A stretch of 64,000 nt of DNA from Peribolospora baueri (taxonomy: Eukaryota; Basidiomycota; Peribolosporomycetes; Peribolosporales; Peribolosporaceae). Below, piece after piece: positions 12,322 to 23,700 of this stretch. Each line of letters begins with the position of its first letter. Position 1 is the first letter of the stretch. Location of the stretch: the NCBI GenBank assembly GCA_029717555.1, contig JAMDHS010000016.1:1-64000 (forward strand), given 5' to 3'. Position numbers and translations under genes: made by a program. A model generated the notes under the pieces. That model was not told where the DNA came from. It worked only from the letters and a program-made list of their open reading frames with translations, and made no database searches.

Positions 12322-12339
12322 ACGCGTAAATGCACGCGT
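12322..12339. promoter_or_regulatory. Paired MCB-like elements (ACGCGT x2)
   Basis: Two perfect ACGCGT hexamers sit at 12322-12327 and 12334-12339, starting 12 bp apart, about 105-120 bp upstream of the SLD5 ATG. ACGCGT is the MluI cell-cycle box bound by MBF (Mbp1/Swi6, Res1/Res2) at G1/S replication genes in ascomycete yeasts. SLD5 is a replication-initiation gene, so the site fits its likely regulation. Binding is inferred. Confidence 0.55.
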
Positions 12340-12441
12340 AGGAAGCATCAGCGAGGTTTATGTACGTCCTAGTCGGTTGGCGTGGAGGGTGAGGCTTCGT
12401 GTGCACTTTCTCTCTGTCTCCAACCCACACCCGCCCCCACC

Positions 12442-13528
12442 ATGTCCTCCTTTTTGTACGATGACCCAGATTACTCAGAACCGTCCTCAAGCTCGGGCCA
12501 TGACGTGGCCAAGCTGATACGGGCTTGGACAAACGAGAGGGGCGCGCCCGAGTTGCTGCCTTTCGAGGCGCAGGTGGTGGATTCCGTGGCAGCCATGTTG
12601 GAGGAGCAGCAGGTGTGTCGACCGTTTCTTCCGTGATGTGGTCTTGTCGGATTCTTGTTTTGTTGCTTTCTACTTTGTCTCATTATATGTCAGCGACCTT
12701 TATTGCATGATCCCTGGTCGGCCCGCGCGGCAGAACGATATCCTCGGTGTGCTCTCCGGAGATGACGCAACTTCGGACGAAGAGCACTTCCGCCTTATGC
12801 TTGTGCAGATGGACATGGAGAGGGCAAAGTACGTGCTTGGCAGTTATCTCCGAACTCGATTATCAAAGGTAAGCGTGCCCTTTCCAGTATGCCGTAACGT
12901 CGAACGAGTGGCTTCCTTACTCTCACTGCCACTCTATTTTACCCCTTTTCCTTTGGCGCCCGCGCCCCTAATCCCACCTCGCCGGCAAGATCGAACGCCA
13001 CGCCCTCTACGTTCTATCCGATCCCTCTTCTCAAAGCCGACTCGCCAACCTGGAGCTGAATTACGCCAAGCGGTACAACGCGCTCATCTCGCGCCACTTC
13101 CATGCCTCCGTGCTCGACAGCCTCCCGCCAAACATGAGGAGTCTAGACGATCCGAGCGGAGGGGGCGGCGTCGTCGGCGGCATGGGTAAGTAAAGTTATT
13201 GTTCGCTTGCTTGTTGCTCTAAATCAGTCCGTACTGTACGAATGTCGCTGACATGCTCCGAACCCAGTCTCGCAGCCTGACCTCGACCAAGCCGTGTTCG
13301 TACGCGCCCGAAGAGACTGCGGCGAGGTGGGATTACAGGAGTGAGTGACGTTCCCGTCAGTGGCGGTTAATCAGTGTCCATCTCCAGCGGAGTTTGTCTC
13401 ATCTTCTCTCCTTGTCTGGCCCACCTCTCAGCGGCTCCACTGCCTCCCTTAACCGAGGGACGATCCACTTTCTCCGATATCGGTCGATACGGCTTCTCCT
13501 TCAGAGCAACGCGGTGGAATTGCTTTGA
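12442..13528 (+). CDS. SLD5: GINS complex subunit Sld5
   Basis: Six exons (12442-12612, 12734-12868, 12990-13185, 13268-13339, 13432-13528 and the joins between them) give about 223 residues, the same length as human GINS4/Sld5. Conserved blocks in order are DVAKLIRAWTNERGAPELLP near the N-terminus, MDMERAKYVLGSYLRTRLSK, PPNMRSLDD, then the B-domain PDLDQAVFVRARRDCGEV and RGTIHFLRYRSIR ending NAVELL. Sld5 joins Psf1-3 in the GINS ring, which activates the MCM2-7 helicase as part of CMG. The last exon is too short to stand out as an ORF but restores the B-domain in phase. The gene converges on the C1D/Lrp1 gene and diverges from LAA1. Counted strictly I can place five exons; exon ends were set by GT/AG and phase. 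Confidence 0.9.
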
Positions 13529-14046
13529 GGACCATGTCGCCCGTGCGCAGCGACAGGAGAGCAATAAATTGCACATCTACATTACTACAATCCTAGGTCA
13601 CGGAGCATCGAAGCCGGCGGTCAGTCACCTTGACCTCTACATGTACGGGGGGGGGGGGTGAAACGCGCTCCCTGTTCTGAGCTTCGGAGTGCAGCCGAGC
13701 ATGACGACTCGGCGTCACCGAATTATCGGGATACTGTCATGCAGACAGACACGAGCGGAGGCGGCAGAGGAAGCGCAGCCTGTTGTCCATCTCCTGATTG
13801 AACCTCTCCAGAGGTCGACGGCACCGCACAGGCATTGGCATCGGAAGCGTCCATCGGGACGACGAAGCGTTGGCTAAGGATGCTCGCAATGCCAAAGGAT
13901 CGGTGTTGAAAGGGCTAGTAGCGAGGCGAAGAGGAGGTTGCACTGGCCAGCAGCAGCATAGACTCAAGAGTCCGAGCCGAACAGCTCCTGCGACGGTCAG
14001 GCCCGTAAGTTGTTGGGTGATGAACTCAACGCATCACGTCTTGTAA
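13529..14046. other. Convergent intergenic region with G11 tract
   Basis: This lies between the 3' ends of SLD5 and LRP1. An 11-nt G run lies at 13648-13658. Short open frames occur but none has supporting motifs, so I call nothing here. Confidence 0.45.
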
Positions 14047-14805
14047 TCATTCCACGATTTCCATGTCATCCTCTTGTTCCTCGTTTCCTTGGCCTACCCC
14101 ATTAGTCGCCTTCTCATCGAGGTGAGCAAGAGCACTGAAACGACTATGTCTACCAATCGCATACGACGACGGAGAGGAGGCAGGCGATGCCCGCTTGGCA
14201 TCGGCGAGAGCGTGGCGAATGAATCGGTTCGCGGCGGGTTTGTCCACCGACGTCTTGGCTGCTCAAAAGTCGCACAGACGGCGGTCAGAGCGTAAAAATT
14301 AAATCGAGCGTCAGAGGAGATCCTGTGCGAGAAAAATGTCGGAAGGGGACCGACTCACGCATTTCGGGGCCTTTCTCCGCCTGTTTGAGCTTGGCGAAGT
14401 ACCCTTTTACGCGATCAAGCTCTCCGACAACGGGGTGCGTGGAGGGTTCAATGCCGCGTGTCCTTAGATAGACTGTCGGCGAGGAAAGTTGTGTCAGGCT
14501 CGCATCAATGCCTAAGGCTGGCCACCTTTGAACGAGGAACACTCACTCCACACGAGGTCCTGAATCGTATATGCAAGTAGTACCTCCAGCCTTGCTTCCT
14601 CTAACAATGACCGCCGCCTACGGTCGCCGTTGGCGCTCCCGCCCGTCCCTTCCTCGTCGTCGCCGCCATCTTCCGCTCGTCTTCGCAGTGCGGCTAGCAA
14701 GTCCTCAAAAGGACGAGCGCGCAAAGGGTCAAGTGTGTCGGAGAGAGCGGAGAGAGACTCGGATAGCAGCTCTAGATTCGCTTTGGGATCGGTAGAAGAG
14801 TCCAT
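14047..14805 (-). CDS. LRP1: C1D/Lrp1 (Rrp47) exosome cofactor
   Basis: At least three exons encode a small Sas10/C1D-family protein. Exon 1 (from 14805) gives an N-terminal helix pair (LLSESLSALSDTLDPL, then LLEEARLEVLLAYTIQDLVW). The middle exon carries the diagnostic VYLRTRGIEPSTHPVVGELDRVKGY, whose core THPVxxEL-R is the family signature. The last exon holds DKPAANRFIRHALADAKR and an acidic tail EEQEDDMEIVE. Yeast Lrp1 and human C1D bind the nuclear exosome nuclease Rrp6 and act in rRNA, snRNA and snoRNA 3' processing. Size and order match the family. The gene diverges from the transporter gene beginning at 15153. Confidence 0.85.
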
Positions 14806-15152
14806 CTTGAGCGGTGGGGGGCTTCAGATCACTGCTCGTCGTGGAAGACCGAGAAGAGGGGAGGCGAAGGAAAGCTCTGGCCGCAGCCGATTGTCTAGGC
14901 ATGTGGCTGCGGACAACACATGCTAACCCAGCTTGTAATGGACCGGATAATGATATTTACGCCTTTTGAAGCCAGCGGGCGATTTAAAACATGTCTCTGA
15001 CTCGGGCGTACGGTTGTATCTGTCATGAATGCCTTTGAGAGCGATCTTTGAGTGTGATACGATTGATACATAACCTCCAGCGCTCTCCCGTCCTATGATC
15101 GCCCCTAGGTCTGCTGTAATTGCACACCGTCCGCTGTAGCTGTGCGAGTGCC
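14806..15152. other. Divergent promoter region
   Basis: This is the shared 5' region of LRP1 (minus) and the auxin-efflux-carrier gene (plus). It is more AT-rich around 14940-15080 than the flanking exons. No specific operator is recognised. Confidence 0.4.
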
Positions 15153-17766
15153 ATGGTCGCTCTCGAAATGGCGGCAGCGTCAGCCGCGATGCCGGGCACG
15201 GGTGCGCTGATCTACGACGCTTGCAAGCCGCTCATCAAGCTCATCCTAACGACGTGAGTGCCCGCGCCGCGCAGTGGAAAAGCTCGGCAACGCTCACCAG
15301 CTATGTGTTTCGCCCGTCCTTCGTTTGCTCGGGTTGCGTGTCATCTTAACAGTCTGACCGGCCTAGGCCTGGCGAAGAATGGCCTCCTTCCGAGCGCCGG
15401 CATTAAGGGCATATCCCAAGTCATCCTCAACATAACCCTCCCTTCTCTCCTGTTCAGCAAGATCGTCCCCGCCTTCACACCTCAGAATGTGTCCGCTATT
15501 GGGGTGAGTGAGGGAGGATAAGGACGGACGGTCGATTTTGACTTGTCGCCGCTCTCCTCGCTAATCTCGCCTTCCACCTTCCTATCAGCCCCTTGTCCTC
15601 GTGGCCCTCATTTACGAGAGTCTCGGCCTTCTTTTCGGCCTCCTCGTCCGAGCCATATTTCCGCTTCCTCGCACCTTTCGAAATGGCGTTCTCGTCGCCG
15701 CTATCTGGAGCAACTGGGGAGACTTGCCCACCAGCGTCATCATGACCCTTACCGCTAGCCAGCCGTTCAACTCGGCAACGGATAGTTCCATCGCGTGAGT
15801 GGTCAGTTGCAGAGTTCCGGGTATGGACAGCTCTGGATAGCTCCGGTCTGATGGCGGCTCTGACGATCTTGTCCATGCGCTGGCTTATTCTCGTCTCGAC
15901 GTAGCATCGCCTACGTGTCCATCTTCATCCTCGTGTTCTACGTAAGCCTCTGCTTGTAAGTCTCTAATCCGAGTCTTAAATCTCACGCTGAGCCGCTCCT
16001 GCGAATCTCCTCTTTTGATGCTTTATAGATAACCCTTTTCCCGCTTGGAGGTGTCCACCTGATCGCAATGGACTACACGCAGGCCAACTTGGCCAAACGA
16101 GACCGAGAGGAGGACGCAGGAGGATGGGGGAAAGTCTCGTGGACGGAGCGCAGCGGCGTCGCTCGTTTCAAAACGTGGTGGCGGACTCTTCCGGCGTCAA
16201 TGGAGTTTAGGCGCTGGAGGTGCCAGAATGAAGGCAACGCGCAAGCGGACCAAGAGAAAGTACTAGCGGCCTTACCAGCGCGGCTCTCGATGAAGCATAG
16301 GACGGCACATACCGATAGCGTTAAGGAGGAACGTCCCTCTTCATATAACCTGCAGTCACCCAGCGTCTCTGCAACACCCACGCTTCATTCGCCTTCGTCC
16401 GGCTCGCCCCAGCCAGCGCCCGTTTACATTGCTCCGACGGTGAGCGGCGCGATGCCCACGCTAGGGCAGGCTGGTTTGGAGCTCCGGCCCATGACTTCAA
16501 ACCGATCTGGTCGCAGTATCGCATCCTTGTCGGTAAAGGAGGCAGCTGGGGCGGCCGCCGCAGCTCCTATTCGACGTACTAGAACTGGAAGCAGCTCACG
16601 GCAGCGGCGTCGGCGTAGCTCAGGGTACAGTGGGGCATCAGGCCTTTCGAGGCTGGCCTGGAAGCAGGAGCTGGTCGAGGAAAACGGCGCGGTTAGTAGG
16701 AAAGACAAGGAGAGACTCGCAGTTATCGCCAGTGCTCGCCCTTCACCAGAAGTGAGCGTAGAAGACGTAGGCGCCGTGGGAGCTGGCACGTCACTGGCTG
16801 TGGGAGAGAGCGCCGTGGCCGATTCTGAGGAGGACGATGACGCCAGCTCGGAAGCAGGTTCTAGCCGTCGTCAGCCGACGTCGTTCACCTCCCAACAAGC
16901 AGCTCGCGTCCACCCCGGAGACCACGATCCCGCTGTCGGCCGCACCTTCCGCCTCCGTCAAATGTTGTACAAATTCGTCCTCTCGCTCCTCACTCCCCCA
17001 ACCATCTCCCTCGTCCTCGCTCTTATTATCGCACTTGTCTCGCCCCTCAAAGCCCTCTTTGTCCTCCCTACCGACCCACACGCCTCCTTTAACCCCACCG
17101 CGCCGGACAACCAACCGCCTCTGTCCGTCCTTCTTGACACGGCCACTTTCCTTGGCGCCGCCTCAGTTCCGCTTGGACTCATCGTACTCGGAGCATCCCT
17201 TTCACGGTTGCACATTCCTCGCCCCATATCGAGACTACCACTGCTGTCCATCGTCAGCTTGGCGCTCGCAAAGATGGTGGTACTGCCTGTCTTAGGGGTT
17301 CTTATGGTTGACGCAATGACGAGGAGTGGGATCATTGCGGAGGGAAACAAGGTATTACGTTTTGTCTGCATCTTCTTCAGTGAGTGATCTTGATCTTTCT
17401 CGTCGGTCTTCCTTCATGCCGTTCGCATCCTTTTCCTTCATTCAACGCCGATTTGTTCCATTGTTCCATTCATCAATAGGCTGCGTACCGACGGCGACAA
17501 CGCAAGTATACATTAATCAGCTCGTTGTTCCCGAGGGAGAGGAAAAGGCCACGGAAACGTTAGGGGCGTATTTGATCGTCGTGAGTCGTCGCACTCTTTC
17601 GTCTATGTGGATCCCTTTCTCTCTCTCGACGGCCCTCCTCTACTTGGAGACTGAGCATGTTCAACACATTCCCTGTGATTCTTGCTTTCGTCTCGTGCAG
17701 CAATACGCGGTGGCTATCTTTGCTATCCCCATCCTCACCGCTTACACTCTCAGCATCCTTTTCTAG
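15153..17766 (+). CDS. Auxin efflux carrier (AEC/Ecm3-type) membrane transporter
   Basis: The first exon (15153-15253, 33 codons plus 2 nt) joins in phase to LTGLGLAKNGLLPSAGIKGI, then ILNITLPSLLFSKIVPAF, the typical first half of an AEC-family carrier. The next exons give LVALIYESLGLLFGLLV and WSNWGDLPTSVIMTL; the WxNxGxLP motif is the family hallmark. A long hydrophilic Ser/Arg-rich loop (about 300 residues, coded 16070-16940) separates the N-terminal from the C-terminal membrane block (from 16960), which ends at ILTAYTLSILF. Fungal relatives such as yeast Ecm3 and its paralogues sit in internal membranes, and their substrates are poorly known. The loop is unusually long and is the likely place for regulation by phosphorylation. 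Confidence 0.85.
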
Positions 17767-18230
17767 ATCGCGCTCACCCTGCATGCCCTCTCACCACTTT
17801 CGCCTAGCTCGCACATTCAGCGTCCTGCTTATCTTAACGGCTTTATTTGCATTCAGTTCTCGCATTCACGTCACTGATTATGTATCGCTATCTTATTTCC
17901 TTGTCCGTTCTTGGCGAGTAAATAAATCATAGACGTTTGAGTGGCATTATCGGGAGCGGCACGTGTCAATTGAGAAGGCTTCGCGACAGATTGATTGATT
18001 GAATCTGCTTAAGAGTCCAAACGTAGGACTCTCTGGATGGCGTCTGGTTCGCTAGAAGGCGACTGAGTAAGACGACGTCAAGCTTCGGGTGAGGTACAGC
18101 AAATGGTGGTCAACAGGCCTTCGCAAACTGCCGTTGGCCAGGCACCATTATTGCCGCAGCACCTCGCCTCGGTCCAAGTCGCAACGTCGATCCTGGCCGA
18201 GCTCTCAAACCGTCCAAGGCATCCTCGACG
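17767..18230. other. Intergenic, 5' flank of TLG2
   Basis: No gene is seen. A short AT-rich stretch near 17970-18010 may mark the transporter's 3' end. A start for TLG2 upstream of 18231 is not excluded, since the region 18090-18230 also reads open on the plus strand. Confidence 0.4.
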
Positions 18231-20175
18231 ATGCAGGCTTCGAGCGCTTCGACTTCTGCGGCTCCGTCTGGGTACGCGACGCCCACCAACGCTTTCGGCC
18301 CTTCTTCCCTCACTGGACAGCAGCCACCCACGACTCGATCTCGGACGCTGCTCTTCCTCTCCTATCGCGACTCCGTACCTCGCGCCTCGAGGACTTCTTA
18401 TCCACCCAGGCAATTCAGGCCTTTGGTTCGAGATGAGGCCCAGCAAGGGAAGGGAATAGGGAAGAGGAAGGGGAAAGGTCGGTATGATGGGGATGCGGAG
18501 GAGAGGGCGGGTCTGATGGAAGACATGGGAGAGGACGGGAATGATGCCGTGGGAGGAGGCGATGTTACTTTGGAGATGGACACCTTACCGCCGAAATGGT
18601 GCGTCGACGGTGTGCATTTGGCGATGCGCCACCCCGTTTTCTTGCTCAGGGTCTCTCCTGGAGACAATCTACCGTCTGGTCGAAGCCTTGACATTCCTGC
18701 ACGTACCTTTCCTTCTTCCACCCGCCTTCGTTCTAGGGTCGACGTGTCGGATCAGGTCGAGGACAACTTGACCCACGTCAGGCCAATGAGTGCGTCCGGT
18801 TCACTTGAATTCCTTTTTTAGCTATGGGTGCTCTTCGAAGCTCTAAACTTTCTGTTTGTCTCCCTTTGCCAGTGGCCCGGCTGGACAAGCTACACGCCAA
18901 GCACCTCTTACCTGGCTTCACCGATCGATCGGCTGAGGAGAAAGAGATTGAACGTCTCGCGGACCAGATTACCAAGGTGCGCGTCGCTTTGTCCCAATCT
19001 TGCAAAGCTTCGGCACGCTCAAGCTTTCCTCTTTTGCGTCGCTGAATTTTTAGAACTTCATCAACTCGCAAGCACTCATCCGCAAGCTCTCCGCGCAAAC
19101 GGCCTCTATGATTCGCAGTGGGGAGGCCACCCAGAGGGACGTTCGTATGGCTCGCAACGTGCAGACGGCCTTGGCCATCAAGGTGCAGGAGGCCAGTACG
19201 TTGTTCCGGAAGAAGCAGACTGTCTATATGCAGAGTGAGTGGCCGGCCTTTGTTGTCATCGTATTACCGTTATTTCTCTAAACCTTTTGTCGGGCATGGC
19301 ACTATTTGCGGTGCCACGATGTCCTACGTCTATCAGAACTGCGAGGGCACGATATTCGACACCAGGACTTGCTTGCTGCATCCGGCCAACTACAATTGAA
19401 GGACTCGTACGCGGCCGTTGAGGAGGATATGAAGATGGTGAGCCTGGCGAAAGCCATTCTTCCTTGTTGTGCTTGCGTCACCGTCTGGTTCTGAGCTGAT
19501 AAATCGCACGAAGTCCCGAAACCTCGCATCGCAGTCGCAAGCCTTCCTTCTAGAGGAAGAAAACTCTACCTCACAAGACGCAGAGATCCGTCAACGCGAC
19601 CGCGAGATCACCGAAATCGCCCGGAGCATCAGCGAGCTGGCTGAGCTGTTCAAGGACCTCAGCAACCTCGTCATTGATCAGGGTACTATGCTTGATCGCA
19701 TAGACTATAATATTGAGACACTCAGCGCAAACGTGGAGGAAGCGGTCAAGGAGCTGGAAGTTGCGGAAAAGTGAGTTAGTTGCTCGATCTTTTTCCTTTA
19801 TGATTTTCCGCCTGTTGGCGTGGAGGAAAACAGTTACACATCACTCGCTCTTCTCCGGCCGCTCGCGACAGGTACCAACGCTCAACGGGCAAGCGGAAAT
19901 GCATTTTCCTCCTCCTCCTGCTCATTTTGCTCTGTGTCGTCATCCTCATTCTCAAGCCTTTCGTCGTCTCTCGATCATCATCGGCATCTCCGCCATCTCC
20001 AACACACGCAGTTGAGCCGTCAATTGCGGCATTATCGCCCAGATCAACAACGTTTTCGGAAGGCATCGTTCAAAGAGAATGGAGATCTATGTCTGTATCG
20101 GCGCTTTCCGAAAGGCGAAGGGTACGAAGGAGTGAAGCTGCATCCGCCTCTCGGGTGAGGAGACGATGGGCATAG
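18231..20175 (+). CDS. TLG2: Qa-SNARE syntaxin Tlg2 (syntaxin-16 type)
   Basis: Multi-exon gene. The N-terminal part has RSRTLLFLSYRDSVPR, the Tlg2/Stx16 motif that precedes the Habc domain. Habc-region exons follow (LDKLHAKHLLPGF; NVQTALAIKVQEASTLFRKK). The SNARE motif covers ITEIARSISELAELFKDLSN then LVIDQGTMLDRIDYNIE, with the zero-layer glutamine in VIDQG. A single hydrophobic anchor (CIFLLLLLILLCVVILIL) comes next. About 75 residues follow the anchor and end at 20175, so there is a lumenal tail, as in yeast Tlg2. The protein drives fusion of endosome-derived vesicles at the trans-Golgi and works with the Sec1-family protein Vps45. Introns are small and in phase. The start at 18231 is the best ATG but not proven. 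Confidence 0.88.
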
Positions 20176-20741
20176 AAATGGGAGCTATGGGATTGCAAGT
20201 TCGTCGCGGTGGGACGAAGTGCCAGTGGCGCGCTAGAGCCGGAAGCTTCTGGTCGCAATATCTTAGGTCGCTTTCGATATGCGTGTTTGTTAGATACCCT
20301 TCGGCATCGTTGTCTTTTTGGATTCACCTCCGCGCTGTGAATGTTCTGCCTGTCGAGGTCATTCGAGCGTTCATGTTACTACCCTGGACAAAAAGGTCAT
20401 TGACATGCCACAGCGGCACTGTCAACCACACAACGTCGGACGATGACGTTTCGCATCAATCGTGATTTCACATACAACCTCGCCACAGACGGTGGCCATA
20501 CCGTGGGAATTTGGGTCGACGCCCGAGCCCATGTACTATCATTGCTCCCACGCTCCTTCCGGATGAATACATACCACACCCTCTCAAGTCATATTAATAT
20601 CCAAATTACACATCCACCACACCACTCATTCTGAGCCTCAAAGGTGCAAGCTTTACCCCTCTACATTCCCTCTCTGTACCGTTGTATCATTTCTCTCTCT
20701 TTTGCGTTTGCTGTCGTCGTGCATCTTCGTTTTTTGCTACC
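20176..20741. other. Intergenic, XRN1 promoter
   Basis: No gene is supported. The last 100 bp before the XRN1 ATG are rich in CT (CTCTCTCTTTTGC), as in many fungal leaders. Confidence 0.4.
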
Positions 20742-23700
20742 ATGGGTGAGCCGCGATCGGTGCGGATAGCTATCGGTGGCGGGAGGGCGAGCTGACCTGT
20801 TCGCACGGTTCCGGATGCTCGCCATGTTTGCTCAACGAAGGTATTCCGAAGGTAAACACTACATGCTTCTGATCCTGAGCCGCTGCCTGTTCTTGTCAAG
20901 TGTGGAACATGTTGGCTGATGATGGTTATGGTGCGATGGATGGATCGCGTCCTTGCTCCCCGGACTCCAGTTCTTCCGCTTCATGTCGTGAGTACCGCTG
21001 ACGCCGTGGCTGCTAAGGATGTCCCCGATGACATTATCAATTACTCACTTCCTGTATTGACGTTGTCTCTGCTACCAGGGAGCGGTACCCGCTCATTAGC
21101 CAGTTGGTTGAAGAGAACAAGATACCGGAGTTCGGTGCGTGTTGGCTGGCCGCGCGTTCGCGTAGCCAATGCTTGTGTGTGGTCCGACTGGTGCTTCGGC
21201 TCATTCTTTTCTCCCTCTTTATCCTCGCAGACAACCTGTATCTCGACATGAACGGCATTATCCATCACTGCTCTCATCCCAACGACGGAGACGCTCATTT
21301 CCGCATCACCGAAGAACAGATCTTTCTCGCCATCTTTTCGTACATCGAGCACCTATTCGCAAAGATCAAGCCCAAAAAATTCTTTTTTCTTGCTGTGGAC
21401 GGCGTTGCACCCCGTGCGAAGATGAACCAGCAGAGGAGTAGGAGATTCCGGACGGCTAAGGAGGCCAAGGATTTGAGGGAGAAGGCCGAGAGGAGAGGAG
21501 AGGATTTGCCTAAAGAAGCGGCTTTTGACTCCAACTGTATCACTCCAGGTGCGCTTCCAAATGCTATAGTTTGGCAGTCAGTGGCGGTCACCTGATTATT
21601 CGTCTGTTCTTTCTTTCCGTTGAACGTTCCCGGTCGGGTGATGCAGGCACGCCATTCATGGCGCGCTTGTCGGAGCAGTTGAAATATTTCATAAACAAGA
21701 AAGTATCGGAGGACTCGAACTGGAGGGAGGTTGAGGTGGTTTTGTCAGGACATGACGTGAGTTCCGGTTTGTTTCGGCTTTTTTTGTTACTTCAATCATT
21801 TCTGATCCGAATTTACTTCCAATTTGCCGCGATGAATGCACGTTCAGGTGCCGGGAGAAGGAGAGCATAAGATTATGGAATATATTCGTCTAGCGAAGGC
21901 GCAGCCCGACTACAACCCGAACGTCCGTCATTGCCTATACGGCCTCGATGCCGACCTCATCATGCTCGGCTTATTGAGCCACGATCCTCATTTTTGTCTG
22001 CTGCGAGAGGAGGTGACGTTCGGACCTGCTCGAAAGAAGGCCAAGCAAGGGTGATTTACAAATTTTTCTCGAAACTTGCTCATTCTGTCAGCGTCTGACT
22101 ATGTCCGGTCACGGTTTACCTGTCTCAGGTTTGACAAGCAGAGCTTCTATCTCCTGCACCTCTCGCTGCTCCGCGAATATTTGGATGCCGAGTTCGCGGC
22201 GCTGGCTGCGCCGGGCGCTCTGAGCTTCCCCTATGACTTGGAACGCATCATCGACGATTTCATCCTCATTAGCATATTCATCGGGAACGACTTCTTGCCG
22301 CATCTGCCTAACCTCCACGTCAATGAGGGTGGCCTTGACTTGCTCTTTGGCATCTACAAGCGGGTGATGCCGAAGACTGGTGAGTGGCAGTTTTTGTTTT
22401 ACCTGGGAGCTCAAAGTTCTTCCAGTTTGCCATGTTCATGCCCACCGTCACATCACTACCAGACGGCTACTTAAACGAGCGCGGCGTCCTGAATGTGCGA
22501 AGGTTGGCACTCATCTTGGAGGAACTTACGAAGTTCGAAAGAGACGAGTTCGAGAAGGAGAGCGCGGATACCAACTGGTTAAAGGCCAAGCAGGCCAGGT
22601 TCTCCAAACCAGCCAATGGTCGATCGCGCAAGGAACTTGGTGAGCCCAGTTATTCGTCCTCCTTTCCTTCTCAGCGCACTTTCTTAATTTTTGTTACTTT
22701 TCGATCCTCGCATCTGTGCAGTGCTTACACCGACGCAGAAGCAACACTTTGAGCAGGTCAAAGCTTTTGTCTTATCGCAGTCGAGAGCAAGGACCAGCAC
22801 GCTCCGGTTCCCGAATACCTATCCGGCCAGGGACCGCCGCTTTCTCCAGGACCTGGCTGATCAGCTCCGTCTACAAATCGCTTTCAACGAGTACGATCCT
22901 GCCGAGGATGAGACGTTCATTGAGCTAACGTCTAACTTATCGCTCATATCCAACGGAAACTCAAGTGACAGCGAAGGCGGAGGAAACCAGGAGAGAGAGG
23001 ACGACTCCGAATGGGAAGATGTGGATGCTAAGGAGAGCGAGGAGGCGATCAAACGGGTATTGAGCAAGTACGAGAATGCCAAGGTGGAGGACATGCCGAG
23101 CGAAGAGGAAATCGAAGAAGAGCATAAGAGGCGGGTGGATGAAAAGATTGTCGAGTGGAAGAAGGATTACTACAAGGTGCGTCTCTGCTTTTTATTGGTG
23201 ATTTTGTTATTCTTCTCTTGCATTTGCAGGCGGTTTGACTTGTTTCCTTGGTCATCCACAGGGGAAGATGGGGATTGATTACAACAACGAGGAGGAGATG
23301 CATAAGCTTAGCTATCGTTACGTAGAGGGCCTCCAGTGGGTCCTCCACTACTACTATGACGGCGTCGCTAGCTGGGGATGGTTCTACGACTACCACTACG
23401 CGCCCAAGATCTCTGATCTTCGTAACGTGGCGAAAATGACGTTCGACTTCGAGCTCGGCAAACCGTTCAGGCCGTTCGAGCAGCTCATGAGCGTCCTCCC
23501 CGAGGCTTCATCCCAGCTCATCCCGATGGCTTTCCGAGTGAGTCTGGTTGCGGGGCTACTCGCATGTTCTGCTGAAAGCTGATTGACGTTCGGACCGTAA
23601 ACGTGGTTTTGCTTGCTCCCTCCGCAGGACCTCATGTCCGATCCAAATTCGCCGATCATCGACTTCTATCCGCAAACGTTCGAGCAGGACTTGAACGGCA

